Positions 44,504 through 53,240 of a DNA stretch of 64,000 bases are shown here, piece by piece. The notes beneath the pieces are model-generated. The model saw only the letters and a program-made list of their open reading frames with translations. It did no database searches and had not been told where the DNA came from. This stretch comes from Paenibacillus sp. RC67. GTDB lineage: Bacteria > Bacillota > Bacilli > Paenibacillales > NBRC-103111. A program made the translations under genes and the position numbers. The stretch covers positions 2,460,001 to 2,524,000 of the forward strand of contig NZ_CP125098.1 in the NCBI RefSeq assembly GCF_030020805.1, written 5' to 3'. The stretch's first letter is position 1. Each line of letters opens with the position of its first letter.

Positions 44504-47500
44504 ATGAGGCCGATTTATTTGCAAATGGCTGGATTGCAAAGCTACCGGGAGCTGCAGGAGATCGATTTCACAGGGTTGTGCGATGCTGGCGTATTCGGGA
44601 TCTTCGGGCCAACGGGAAGTGGCAAATCGACGATTCTGGATGCAATGACTTTAGCGTTATTCGGTAAAGTCGAAAGGGCGGCTAACGGGACTCAGGGTAT
44701 TATGAATCACGCCGAGCAGACATTAACCGTATCGTTTACCTTTGAACTGGGCCATGCCTCCGGCGCACAGCGCTATAGGGTAGACCGCCAATTCAAAAGG
44801 GGCGGTGAGGTGTCGGTCAATAATACAGTCAGCAGGCTCATTCATTATAAAGATGGTGAGACCGTTGTGCTGGCGGATAAAGCGGGGGAAGTGAATCTGC
44901 AGGTTCAGGACATTTTGGGCTTGTCGATGCAGGACTTCACGAGAGCGGTTGTGCTTCCGCAGGGCAAATTCGCTGAGTTTCTCGCTTTGAAGGGCAGCGA
45001 CAGGAGGCAGATGCTGCAGCGGCTGTTCCATTTGGAGCCTTATGGAGACCAGCTGAGTGCCAAAACCGCAGTCCGTTTCAAGGAAACGGACGTGGCGATC
45101 AAGGAGCTCAGCGCCGAGCAGCAGGGGCTCGGTGACGCTTCGCAGCCGGCGCTCGATGCCGCGGCGGCTGCGCTTGAAGCGGCTTCGCAGGCTGCTCAAC
45201 AGCTGCGCGAGCAGCTTGCCGCCTGCGAGGCGCGCTCCGCGGAGCAGAGCCGCGTGCGTGAGCTGCAGCAGGCACTCGCGGCCGCGCGGCAGCAGCACGC
45301 GCAGCATGCGGCCCGCGCGCCGCATGTGCTCGCGCTGCAGGCGAAGCTCGCCCGCGCTGCGCAGGCGGAGCTCGCGCAGCCGTACGCGCGGCAGCGCGAG
45401 CAGGCGCTGGCGCGGCTCACGCGTGAGCGCGACGCAGCCGCAGGCGCCGAGGCGGCGCTGCGGAGCGCGCAAGCTGCGCTGGCGCAAGTGCAAGCGGCGC
45501 ATACCGCCGCGCGTGACGCGCTCGCGGCGCAGGAGGCGCCGCTGCTGCTGCGCCTCGACAAGCTGCAGCAGGCGCTCGCGCTTGCCGCGGAGCTAGCGCA
45601 GCAGCGGGAGGTGCTTGCGAAGCTGGCTGCGCAGGAAGCTCAGTCGGCAGCCTCGCTTGCCGAAGCGCAGGAGCATCTTTTGCGTGAGCAGGAGCTGCGC
45701 GAAAAGGCCATGAAGCGACAAGCCGACTTGAAGGCGGAGCTTAAGCAGATAGAGGTTCCGAGCGAGATACGGGAGCGGCTGCAAGAGGCGCTGCAGGAGA
45801 AGCGGACGATCGAACAGTGGAGGCGTCAGCTTGAAGAGCAGCGTGTCGAACGTGATCGTCATGAGGCGGAACTGGTAGCCATGCAGCAGGAGCAAGCTTC
45901 CTTGCATGACAAAGAAAGCCAGTGGGGGCAAGGCTTGGCCGCTTGGCTGCAGGATGTATCTGAGACTTATGCGGCGACAAGCGGTCAGGAGCAAAGGCTG
46001 ACTGGCATCATTGAAGCTGTCCCTACGCTGCTTGCAGAATACAAGGCTCAAGGTCGTGAAGCCGAGTTGAGGGCGATGGCAGCAGCTTTAGCCGTTAAAC
46101 TCGAATCCGGCGATCCCTGCCCTGTGTGTGGGTCAACGCATCATCCAGAGCTGTATTCGCTTCACGAGCTCGAAGCGGCAGCTGGCTCAGAAAACGCTGC
46201 TGCGCTTACCCGCTTGGAGCAGCTGCAGCTTCAAGCAAGGCAGCAGCAGCTCGCAGCCAGTCAGCTGAGATTGAGCTTGAATGGGGTAGTTCAGCAGTGG
46301 AAGCCGGTACTGCCGCAGCTGCAAGCGAATGCGGCATTGGCGGAAGCCGCCGCGGCAATTGAGGCTTGGTTTTGGGAACAGGCATCCGAGCAGCAAGAGA
46401 CCGTCTATAACCTTGAGTCTAGTGACCTCTCATCAGCAGAGCAGCAGCTGCAATCCCTTTATCGTGTGGCGGAAAGCGGTTTGCTTCAAGGAAATAAACA
46501 ATATCAGCAGCTGCAAAAGAGATTACAGGAGCTTCTGCAGCTAAGAGGCAGTATAGATCGTTTGGGAGGAGAGCTGCAATCCAAACAGCATACATTACAT
46601 ACGATTCTAGCCGGAGTCCGTCAAAAAACAGAGAAGGTCCAGCATACTGTCGACGAGCTCACAGAAGCATGGACACGGAAATTTACCGATATCGATTATA
46701 AGCTTGTCGAGACCGCTGCAGAGAAGCAGCGGCAGAGTCAGCAGCAAGCAGAAGATATTCGCCAGCGGTTGGATAAAAGCGTGAGCTTTATTGATGAAAA
46801 GCTGTTGTTGATCAGTGAGCTTCAGCAGCGGTTGAACGAGCTGGACCGTCAAGGTGTCCAGCTGAAGACTGAACGGAAAAACAGCCATCTGCTGGTTGAA
46901 GAGAAAGCTGCAAGACTTAAGGAATGGGCAGGTAATGAAGATGTTCAAGTTCAGATTACTGCTTCATCCAAGCAACTGAATGGACTACGACAAGTCAATG
47001 AGCAAACGAAGCTTGATTATGAGACGGCTCAATCGGCTGGACAGCAAGCCGCACAAGCGTATGCAGCTGCTCAGAAGGCGGCACAAACCGCGGTCGAGCA
47101 GTCGGAACAGGCAGAGGAAGAGTGGAAGCACCAGTCCGCTGTTCACAGCTTTGACTCACCTGAAGAAGTCATGTCTGCACTCGTTGCTGACGATGTCAAA
47201 CGCACATGGACTGCCGAGGTCGAAGACTATGGCAAGCTGGAACATCAGCTTAAGACACAGGAAGGTCAGTTAGCTGAACAGTTGGGCGGAAGAAGCATTA
47301 CCGAGGAGCAGTGGGCAGTATTAGAGGCGGAGCTCTCCGAGTGTAAGCGTCAGGACGAAGCTGCGCTTCAGGCGAAGGCGAAGGCGGAACGGGATTGGGA
47401 ATCGCTTCAGGCCAAGCATGATAGATGGAGCGAACTGGAGTCCCGGCGACTAGTCAAGCAAAGTGAACTCACCCTACTGAGCAAGCTTCAGTCGGTATTG

Positions 47501-47977
47501 CGGGGGAATGCCTTTGTCGAATTTTTAGCCGAAGAGCAGCTGATGCAGGTTAGCCGTGTGGCATCCGAACGTCTTGGACAGTTGACCCGTCAAAAATATG
47601 CAATCGAAGTCGATTCCTCCGGAGGCTTCATCATTCGAGACGATTCCAATGGAGGTGTCAAGAGACCGGTTTCCACTTTATCTGGCGGTGAAACTTTCTT
47701 AACTTCCTTGTCACTGGCTTTGGCATTATCCGCTCAAATTCAATTGAAAGGGCAATACCCTCTGGAATTCTTTTTCCTCGACGAAGGATTCGGTACGCTC
47801 GATCAAGATTTGTTGGAAACAGTAATTGTAGCCTTGGAGAAGCTTCATTTCGATAAGCTTACGGTAGGTGTAATTAGCCACGTGCCTGAGCTTAGGGCAC
47901 GACTTCCTCGCCGGTTGGTTGTTCAGCCTGCTGAAGCAGGAGGCAAAGGAAGCAGCGTTTATTTAGAAACCTTATAG
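44504..47977 (+). CDS. sbcC: Exonuclease subunit SbcC (Rad50 family)
   Basis: A 1157-residue SMC-like ATPase. Walker A is FGPTGSGKSTILDAM near the N-terminus. The signature LSGGETFLTSLSLALALS and Walker B FFFLDEGFGTLD are near the C-terminus. The two are joined by long coiled-coil arms around a zinc hook, C-P-V-C in GDPCPVCGSTHHPE (about residue 545). The first coil, encoded by ~45090-45660, is extremely rich in Ala, Gln, Leu and Arg, and its DNA is about 75% GC, far above the flanks. It pairs with SbcD, encoded 28 bases upstream. Confidence 0.96.
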   Translation: MRPIYLQMAGLQSYRELQEIDFTGLCDAGVFGIFGPTGSGKSTILDAMTLALFGKVERAANGTQGIMNHAEQTLTVSFTFELGHASGAQRYRVDRQFKRGGEVSVNNTVSRLIHYKDGETVVLADKAGEVNLQVQDILGLSMQDFTRAVVLPQGKFAEFLALKGSDRRQMLQRLFHLEPYGDQLSAKTAVRFKETDVAIKELSAEQQGLGDASQPALDAAAAALEAASQAAQQLREQLAACEARSAEQSRVRELQQALAAARQQHAQHAARAPHVLALQAKLARAAQAELAQPYARQREQALARLTRERDAAAGAEAALRSAQAALAQVQAAHTAARDALAAQEAPLLLRLDKLQQALALAAELAQQREVLAKLAAQEAQSAASLAEAQEHLLREQELREKAMKRQADLKAELKQIEVPSEIRERLQEALQEKRTIEQWRRQLEEQRVERDRHEAELVAMQQEQASLHDKESQWGQGLAAWLQDVSETYAATSGQEQRLTGIIEAVPTLLAEYKAQGREAELRAMAAALAVKLESGDPCPVCGSTHHPELYSLHELEAAAGSENAAALTRLEQLQLQARQQQLAASQLRLSLNGVVQQWKPVLPQLQANAALAEAAAAIEAWFWEQASEQQETVYNLESSDLSSAEQQLQSLYRVAESGLLQGNKQYQQLQKRLQELLQLRGSIDRLGGELQSKQHTLHTILAGVRQKTEKVQHTVDELTEAWTRKFTDIDYKLVETAAEKQRQSQQQAEDIRQRLDKSVSFIDEKLLLISELQQRLNELDRQGVQLKTERKNSHLLVEEKAARLKEWAGNEDVQVQITASSKQLNGLRQVNEQTKLDYETAQSAGQQAAQAYAAAQKAAQTAVEQSEQAEEEWKHQSAVHSFDSPEEVMSALVADDVKRTWTAEVEDYGKLEHQLKTQEGQLAEQLGGRSITEEQWAVLEAELSECKRQDEAALQAKAKAERDWESLQAKHDRWSELESRRLVKQSELTLLSKLQSVLRGNAFVEFLAEEQLMQVSRVASERLGQLTRQKYAIEVDSSGGFIIRDDSNGGVKRPVSTLSGGETFLTSLSLALALSAQIQLKGQYPLEFFFLDEGFGTLDQDLLETVIVALEKLHFDKLTVGVISHVPELRARLPRRLVVQPAEAGGKGSSVYLETL

Positions 47978-48063
47978 GCGGTCATTACGTAGTTACCTAC
48001 ATGAGAAATTTAGTTTGAACAACCCGCAGCCGGTTTACAGGCAGCGAGAGAGGGGAAAGAGAC

Positions 48064-49383
48064 ATGGCTGCTGTACCTAACATCATATCCCGATGCATCA
48101 AAAGCTTGCTTGCACTAACGGTAGCTTGTGGTTTGTGGCTCGGAGCTTCCCCTGCGCATGCCGATCCAATTTGGGATCGGTGGAAGGCAGCTGAAGCGGC
48201 AGTTAACCGGGGCAATCCGGGAGAAGCTGTGCCGCATTGGGAGTTTCTAGTTGATTATTATGCCTCTATCGAAGATTGGCAGAGCGCCGCACTGTTCAGT
48301 GGAAAGCTGGATGAATATTTTGATGACATCCAAGATTACGACAACGCTATCCACTACTACGAGCTAGAGAATAAATATTGGCTGCTTTACGGCAAAGATT
48401 GGGGAGCTGTTGACCTTCAACGCGCCGAGCAAATCCGAACGATTCTAGATGTCTACATGTCCACTCAGGATATGGAGACATTGAAAAAGCAAGGAGCACC
48501 GGCTAACGGAAAGCTGGCCAAATTCGAGCCAGAGTATGGAATGTATATCGGAATGTATTCCGAACAAGATCCTGCGATGCAAAACAATTTCACCAAATCG
48601 AAAGCTCTTTATGGGAAAAATCATGCACTGTATTTAGCATATTCCCAGGTAGGAAATCCTTTTCCCCAGCAGTACGCGGTTAGAGCGAAGGAAGCGGGGG
48701 CGGCATTGCAAATTGCATGGGAGCCTTCCAAGGGACTGGACTCCGTACAAGATGATTCGTCGCTCCGGCAATGGGCACGTGCTGCCAAAGCTTCAGGAAT
48801 TCCTATCTTTTTGCGCTATGCGAGTGAGATGAACGGGAATTGGGTCGTATGGCATGGCGATCCGCAAAAATATATAGAAAAGTTCAAGCTTGTCCATGAT
48901 GTCATGGCAGAGGAAGCACCAAATGTGGCTATGGTATGGAGTCCGGGAGATGTGCCGGCTTACTCTATGGATGCCTATTATCCTGGCGATGATTATGTCG
49001 ATTGGGTCGGTGTCAGCATGTATACCGAGCCGTATGAGAATGGTGATCCTAAGCAGGCTAACATGCAGGCAACGAGCCCTATCGAACGGCTGGATTACTT
49101 GTACAAAACGTATTCAAATCGTAAGCCTTTAATGATCAGTGAAACAGCCGTTTCTCATTATGCTCACATCCCACAGGAAGCGTTTACGGATTATGGACTT
49201 TTGAATCTTCACCGATTATATGAAATTATGCCGCTCAAATATCCTCGGTTGAAGTCGATTACGTACTTCAATGTGGATTTGAAAAATCGGGAATCGCAAA
49301 ACAATTATTTGCTCGGCGCTAACGAACAAATGAAGAACCTTTACAGCCGAATGATTGCTTCCCCTTTTTATTTATCAAGGTAG
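48064..49383 (+). CDS. GH26-like secreted glycoside hydrolase (5' part of a frameshifted gene)
   Basis: 439 residues to an in-frame TAG. A signal peptide (about 1-33, ALTVACGLWLGASPAHA) is followed by a helical, TPR-like region (35-140). A beta/alpha barrel follows, with a GH26-type acid/base glutamate E255 in FLRYASEMNGNW and a nucleophile glutamate E360 in KPLMISETAVSH. GH26 enzymes include beta-mannanases; the substrate is uncertain. The stop is probably not native: right after LYLSR*, the frame one base back reads VEQGAKPSDGTGHVKLDNK and leads straight into the stalk-domain sequence. A missing base near 49377-49380 (AAG GTA restored from AGG TAG) would fuse them. Confidence 0.78.
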   Translation: MAAVPNIISRCIKSLLALTVACGLWLGASPAHADPIWDRWKAAEAAVNRGNPGEAVPHWEFLVDYYASIEDWQSAALFSGKLDEYFDDIQDYDNAIHYYELENKYWLLYGKDWGAVDLQRAEQIRTILDVYMSTQDMETLKKQGAPANGKLAKFEPEYGMYIGMYSEQDPAMQNNFTKSKALYGKNHALYLAYSQVGNPFPQQYAVRAKEAGAALQIAWEPSKGLDSVQDDSSLRQWARAAKASGIPIFLRYASEMNGNWVVWHGDPQKYIEKFKLVHDVMAEEAPNVAMVWSPGDVPAYSMDAYYPGDDYVDWVGVSMYTEPYENGDPKQANMQATSPIERLDYLYKTYSNRKPLMISETAVSHYAHIPQEAFTDYGLLNLHRLYEIMPLKYPRLKSITYFNVDLKNRESQNNYLLGANEQMKNLYSRMIASPFYLSR

Positions 49384-49418
49384 AGCAGGGAGCGAAGCCT
49401 TCTGACGGGACTGGCCAT

Positions 49419-50186
49419 GTGAAGCTGGATAATAAGGACAATACATTCACGGTCAAAACGAAGATAACGCCTTGGGTAAAAATTCCGGATATTTATATAG
49501 GTAAAATCGATTATTCGATCAACGGAGCCATCGTTGAATCCCAGACGAGTCCTCCATTCGGTATCGAGCTGAATGCAGGTCAGGTACCCGAAGGTTCCAT
49601 TATCCAGTTAACGGTCTACAACAGAAATGGGACTAAAGTAATTTCCAAATCATTTGCAATGTCTTCCCAGGTTTCCGTTGTTCTGGATGGCAAGCCGCAG
49701 GTCTATGAACAGCCGCCTGTTATTAGGGACGGGAATACTTTGACGCCATTACGAGCAATCTTCGAAGCGATGGGCGCAACCGTTTCATGGGATGAACGCA
49801 CGCAAACGGCGACCGGGCGCAAAGGGAACACGACCGTATCCTTGAAAATCGGTGATCGTCAGGCATTGAAAAATGGACAGCCTATCCAGTTGGAAGCAGC
49901 TGCTCAGTTAATCAATGGGCATACGATGGCTCCTGCACGGTTCATCGGTGAGGCTTTCGGAGGAGAGCTGAAGTGGGATGGAACCACGAGAACTGTTACG
50001 ATCAAATCTGCAAATGGAAAGACCGCCTTTAACTCGGCTGCCTCGGAACAGGGGCAGCTTCAGGAACAGCAAAAACCCGATTCTCAAGAAGAATCGGGTT
50101 GGCTTTCCAAGCTTGCTTTAACCGCGGGTCTTATAATTCAATCCGCCATTTCATTTATAGTTCATTTCGTATCCTCTATACTCTAG
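49419..50186 (+). CDS. Copper amine oxidase N-terminal (stalk) domain protein (3' part of a frameshifted gene)
   Basis: 255 residues from a GTG that is only the first start codon in this frame. The region opens with an Ig-like beta domain (KIDYSINGAIVESQTSPPFGIELNAG). Two copies of the Cu_amine_oxidN1/stalk repeat follow: VVLDGKPQVYEQPPVIRDGNTLTPLRAIFEAMGATVSWD and LKNGQPIQLEAAAQLINGHTMAPARFIGEAFGGELKWD. A hydrophobic C-terminal helix ends it. These repeats are common at the ends of secreted Paenibacillus proteins. The frame stays open upstream into the GH26-like gene, there is no ribosome site before the GTG, and no signal peptide. I read it as the rest of the preceding gene. Its last 11 bases overlap the convergent oxidoreductase gene. 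Confidence 0.75.
   Translation: MKLDNKDNTFTVKTKITPWVKIPDIYIGKIDYSINGAIVESQTSPPFGIELNAGQVPEGSIIQLTVYNRNGTKVISKSFAMSSQVSVVLDGKPQVYEQPPVIRDGNTLTPLRAIFEAMGATVSWDERTQTATGRKGNTTVSLKIGDRQALKNGQPIQLEAAAQLINGHTMAPARFIGEAFGGELKWDGTTRTVTIKSANGKTAFNSAASEQGQLQEQQKPDSQEESGWLSKLALTAGLIIQSAISFIVHFVSSIL
50071..50100 (-). terminator. Minus-strand terminator inside the stalk-domain coding region
   Basis: On the minus strand AACCCGATTC pairs with GAATCGGGTT around a 7-base loop and runs into TTTTTGC. It lies 76 bases past the stop of the TetR-oxidoreductase frame, so it should end that transcript although it lies in the sense strand of the opposing gene. Confidence 0.75.
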
Positions 50187-52131
50187 CCGGTACTTTAACA
50201 TCCTCGATAATCGCTTTCGCAACTAGGCGGGCACTTGAAAATGCTCTTTCCGCCAACTCACCTTTACCGACACAACCATCTCCGCAGAAATAAAACGGCA
50301 CATGTTCCAAACGTGTAGGCAGCAGCTCGTTCGTGACGATATTCTTCACACTCGATACCATAGCTTTCTTGGAAACGCGCTTCACAGCGGTTTCATCCCG
50401 CCAGCCTGGATAGTAGTGATCGAACAAGTCTTCCATTTGCTTCGTTTTCTTATCCAAATATTGTTTGCGCTCTTGCTCGTCCGCGAAGCTATCGCTCAGG
50501 TACGCAATACCTTGCAGCAGCTGACCGCCTTCAGGCACCAGCGTATGATCTGTTGCCGAAACGTCGCTGATAAACATCTTATTGTCCATATCGCTGATAT
50601 AGGAGAACGGACGTGCCACGACACGATTAAGCCCGATATCGTAAACCATAACCTCGGTAGCTGTATTATTTTCATAAGGAGCTAGGAACGGTTCCCATGG
50701 CGTGCCTCTGAGCAGCTTGCAAGTTTGCTGAACCGGCATTGCAAAAATGACGCGGTCAAAGCTTTCCTCGCGATTTTTTGTTTTTAGTTGGTACTTACGG
50801 TCCGCGTATTGGATAGATTCAACGCCTTCTTGGAGCGCTAGCTCCCAACGGCTGGAAATTTCAATTTTTTGACGCAGTTGATTTGTAATAACTGCCCAGC
50901 TTCCCAATACGTAGTTAACCGGACGGCTGGATAGGAACAAATTATGATAATATTCGCTGATAACAGGACCCGGTACCTTGCGTGCTTCCTCTGGAGTAAT
51001 AAAGAAATTGGAGCAGACCAGGTGCTCCCAAAGCTCCTTAACGTCCTCGTCCGCATCGGAATGAGCGAGATAGTCACCAAGCGTCTCATAGTTTTTTACG
51101 TTATGGATGTGTGCAATAATAGCTGTGATTTCTCCAACGAAACGTACTTTTTGCATAGTGTTTAACAATTCGGTCCGCATCAGGTTGACGAAGTCAAGTG
51201 GAGCTGGTGTCAGCTGATCGTGTTTGGCGTACATAACTTTACGTTTGTCCACCTGTTTGGAGCTGAAGGAAAGACCTAGCTCACGTTCCATGGTCGATAT
51301 TTCGTGACGATCAATCCCGTAGATGGCATGAGCGCCGTAGTTAAGCGTAAAGCCTGCTTTCTCGTAAGTAAAAGCGCGACCGCCCAATTGCGGGCTTCTT
51401 TCAAAAAGTACGCCCTCCACACCCTGCTGCTCCGACAAATAAGCGGCCGCCGTCAAACCGGACAATCCGCCTCCAATAATTGCGATTCTCATCTTTTTTT
51501 CCTCCTTAGCGCTATGCGCAAGCCAACTCGCATTGAGTCCGACTTGCCTCGTTTCTACCGAGATGGATGATTCTTGTTGTTCCAAACGTAGACCTGACCA
51601 AACCCATGCCAGGTTGCTGCGCATTAAACCAGGTAAGTCCACTTCCTCTTGAGAGCACCACATCCACAATGTACCTCTGTATGCGGTAATCAGCAGCCTA
51701 ACTTTATTCGGCTCCGGGAGCCAGTGAAGCAGCCGATCGAACAGTAACTGAAATTGTTCATCTTCAATTTTTTTGACGGACTCGTTTTGTAGAGATAGGG
51801 CAATTAAACTGCGTACCAGACGGGGATAAGCCTGGATATTGGACGCTAAGTCTAAAAAGAGTCTGTTGATATGTCCTTCTAAGGATTGGACTTGGGATGG
51901 AGTTTTTACGGCCCACTCGCTGATCGTTTGGATTTGCTTGCGGAATATCTCCCGTAAAATTTCATCCTTTCCTTTGAAATAATGATAAAAGGTTCCTTTT
52001 GACGTGTTCGTAGCGGCGATGATGTCGTCAACGGAAACTTGTTCGTAACCACGCTCTATAAACAAGCGAAGGGCAACCTCAATCATATATTCCCGTTTTT
52101 TTCTCGTTGCCGATCGCATCAACCCATTCAT
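50176..52131 (-). CDS. TetR regulator fused in frame to an FAD-dependent oxidoreductase
   Basis: A 651-codon frame. Residues 1-~200 are a TetR/AcrR repressor: helix-turn-helix in EQVSVDDIIAATNTSKGTFYHYFKGKDEIL and a helical ligand domain. From codon 214 (ATG 51492) begins a 438-residue flavoprotein of the amine oxidase/phytoene desaturase type: the FAD dinucleotide-binding site MRIAIIGGGLSGLTAAAYL, LFERSPQLGGRAFTYE, and the C-terminal PFYFCGDGCVGKGELAERAFSSA. The flavoprotein has its own perfect AAGGAGG 9 bases before ATG 51492, and stops (TAG, TAA) lie in another frame just before it. So two genes seem joined by a lost stop or an indel. ATG 52131 follows GAGGTG; the earlier ATG 52164 lies inside the -10 box. 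Confidence 0.8.
   Translation of the reverse strand: MNGLMRSATRKKREYMIEVALRLFIERGYEQVSVDDIIAATNTSKGTFYHYFKGKDEILREIFRKQIQTISEWAVKTPSQVQSLEGHINRLFLDLASNIQAYPRLVRSLIALSLQNESVKKIEDEQFQLLFDRLLHWLPEPNKVRLLITAYRGTLWMWCSQEEVDLPGLMRSNLAWVWSGLRLEQQESSISVETRQVGLNASWLAHSAKEEKKMRIAIIGGGLSGLTAAAYLSEQQGVEGVLFERSPQLGGRAFTYEKAGFTLNYGAHAIYGIDRHEISTMERELGLSFSSKQVDKRKVMYAKHDQLTPAPLDFVNLMRTELLNTMQKVRFVGEITAIIAHIHNVKNYETLGDYLAHSDADEDVKELWEHLVCSNFFITPEEARKVPGPVISEYYHNLFLSSRPVNYVLGSWAVITNQLRQKIEISSRWELALQEGVESIQYADRKYQLKTKNREESFDRVIFAMPVQQTCKLLRGTPWEPFLAPYENNTATEVMVYDIGLNRVVARPFSYISDMDNKMFISDVSATDHTLVPEGGQLLQGIAYLSDSFADEQERKQYLDKKTKQMEDLFDHYYPGWRDETAVKRVSKKAMVSSVKNIVTNELLPTRLEHVPFYFCGDGCVGKGELAERAFSSARLVAKAIIEDVKVPARV
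51490..51508 (-). promoter_or_regulatory. Internal ribosome binding site and start of the oxidoreductase
   Basis: Minus strand: AAGGAGGAAAAAAAG followed by ATG (51492-51490). A strong Shine-Dalgarno at normal spacing inside a longer open frame implies that the oxidoreductase is also, or mainly, made as a separate protein starting here. Confidence 0.75.
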
Positions 52132-52162
52132 TCCGACCCACCTCACAAGTCTTTTCGGCTCC

Positions 52163-52191
52163 ATTATACCTAATATTAGACTTCGAGTCTA
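52163..52191 (-). promoter_or_regulatory. TetR gene promoter with palindromic operator
   Basis: Minus strand: -35 TAGACT (52191-52186), 17-base spacer, perfect -10 TATAAT (52168-52163). The perfect palindrome TAGACT-TCG-AGTCTA (52177-52191) covers the -35 region, the usual place for autorepression by a TetR protein. Confidence 0.65.
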
Positions 52192-52241
52192 TAAGTGATA
52201 TCGGCTATAAATGAACGGTGTGAACTAATATTTTGCGCAGC

Positions 52242-52253
52242 AGACTAGAGTCT
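52242..52253. promoter_or_regulatory. Second, related inverted repeat on the efeO side
   Basis: AGACT-AG-AGTCT has the same half-sites as the TetR-gene palindrome (AGACT-TCG-AGTCT), with a centre one base shorter. If the TetR protein binds both, it could also affect the divergent efe operon. Confidence 0.4.
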
Positions 52254-52306
52254 TTATGTACACTAAAAAAACAATTGAAAATGCGCATAAACTGTGATAG
52301 TTTATT

Positions 52307-52321
52307 TGAGAATGATTATCA
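52307..52321. promoter_or_regulatory. Fur box upstream of the efe operon
   Basis: TGAGAATGATTATCA matches the 7-1-7 Fur consensus TGATAATNATTATCA at all but one position. It lies 46 bases before the efeO start and 26 bases after a possible -35 TTGAAA (52275-52280). Confidence 0.78.
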
Positions 52322-52366
52322 GTGTCTTTTAGAAGCTATTTTAATATAAGGAGATGTCTTTCTATA

Positions 52367-53236
52367 ATGATTACCCGTAATGTCGTCTCAGCAATCGTGA
52401 TTTCATCTACATTAGTATTTACCGGATGCGGTGCCAATAAAGCGAGCGTACAGCCTTCTCCCGCGCCTGTTACTAAGGATGCTTCCAATAAAGCTGCTGC
52501 GGCAGATAATGCTGCTTTGAAGCCTGCCCTTGATCAGTATCGCAAATTTGTAATCGAACAATGTGACTTATTTGTTAAACAAACCGGTGATTTTGTAGCT
52601 GCGGTGAAAGCGGGAGATCTTGCCAAGAGTCAGGCGCTGTATGCACCTGCACGCATGTATTACGAGAGAATTGAGCCGATTGCTGAAGCACTGGGTGATC
52701 TTGACCCGGATATTGATGCACGTGAAGATGATGTTGATCCAAAAGACTGGAAAGGATTCCACCGTTTGGAGAAAGCACTGTGGCAGGACAAAACGACCAA
52801 GGGCCAAGAAGCGGTTGCGGATGAACTGCTCAAAAATAGCAAGCTGCTTAGAGCCAAGGTGGAAACAGTGGAGATTGACGCCAATATGCTTGTTACCGGT
52901 GCTGTAGAACTGCTGAACGAGGTTTCTGCAACGAAAGTAACAGGCGAGGAAGAACGTTATTCTCATACGGATTTGTACGACTTCGCAGCGAATGTGGAAG
53001 GAGCGGCCAAAATTTTTGAAATTTTAAAGCCGGAGCTTCAGAAAAAAGATGCAGCATTAGTTAAAACCATCGATGACCGTTTTAAAGAACTGACAGCCTT
53101 GTTGGCGCCTTACAAAAAAGACAACGGCTACGTATTGTACACGGAGCTCAAGCCTGATCAAGTCAAAAAGCTGAGCCAGTCTATAGACGCTTTGGCGGAG
53201 CCGCTTTCAAATATGGGCAAATTGTTGGGGGCGTAG
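52367..53236 (+). CDS. efeO: Iron uptake lipoprotein EfeO
   Basis: A 289-residue lipoprotein of the imelysin/M75 family that binds iron outside the membrane and feeds the EfeU permease. The lipobox is VFTGCGANK (lipidated Cys ~22). The M75 metal motif GxHxxE is GFHRLEKALW. The acidic DPDIDAREDDVDP stretch also suits metal binding. There is no separate N-terminal cupredoxin domain, as in the short Gram-positive form. ATG 52367 has AAGGAGATG upstream and yields a proper signal peptide; the frame is open to 52322 but that start lacks a ribosome site. Confidence 0.93.
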   Translation: MITRNVVSAIVISSTLVFTGCGANKASVQPSPAPVTKDASNKAAAADNAALKPALDQYRKFVIEQCDLFVKQTGDFVAAVKAGDLAKSQALYAPARMYYERIEPIAEALGDLDPDIDAREDDVDPKDWKGFHRLEKALWQDKTTKGQEAVADELLKNSKLLRAKVETVEIDANMLVTGAVELLNEVSATKVTGEEERYSHTDLYDFAANVEGAAKIFEILKPELQKKDAALVKTIDDRFKELTALLAPYKKDNGYVLYTELKPDQVKKLSQSIDALAEPLSNMGKLLGA

Positions 53237-53240
53237 TAGG

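Noticed and set aside
44723-45561. Long open frames opposite and out of frame with sbcC, rich in R, A and S
   Set aside because: They result from the extreme GC content of this segment, where stop codons are rare. No ribosome site or family features.
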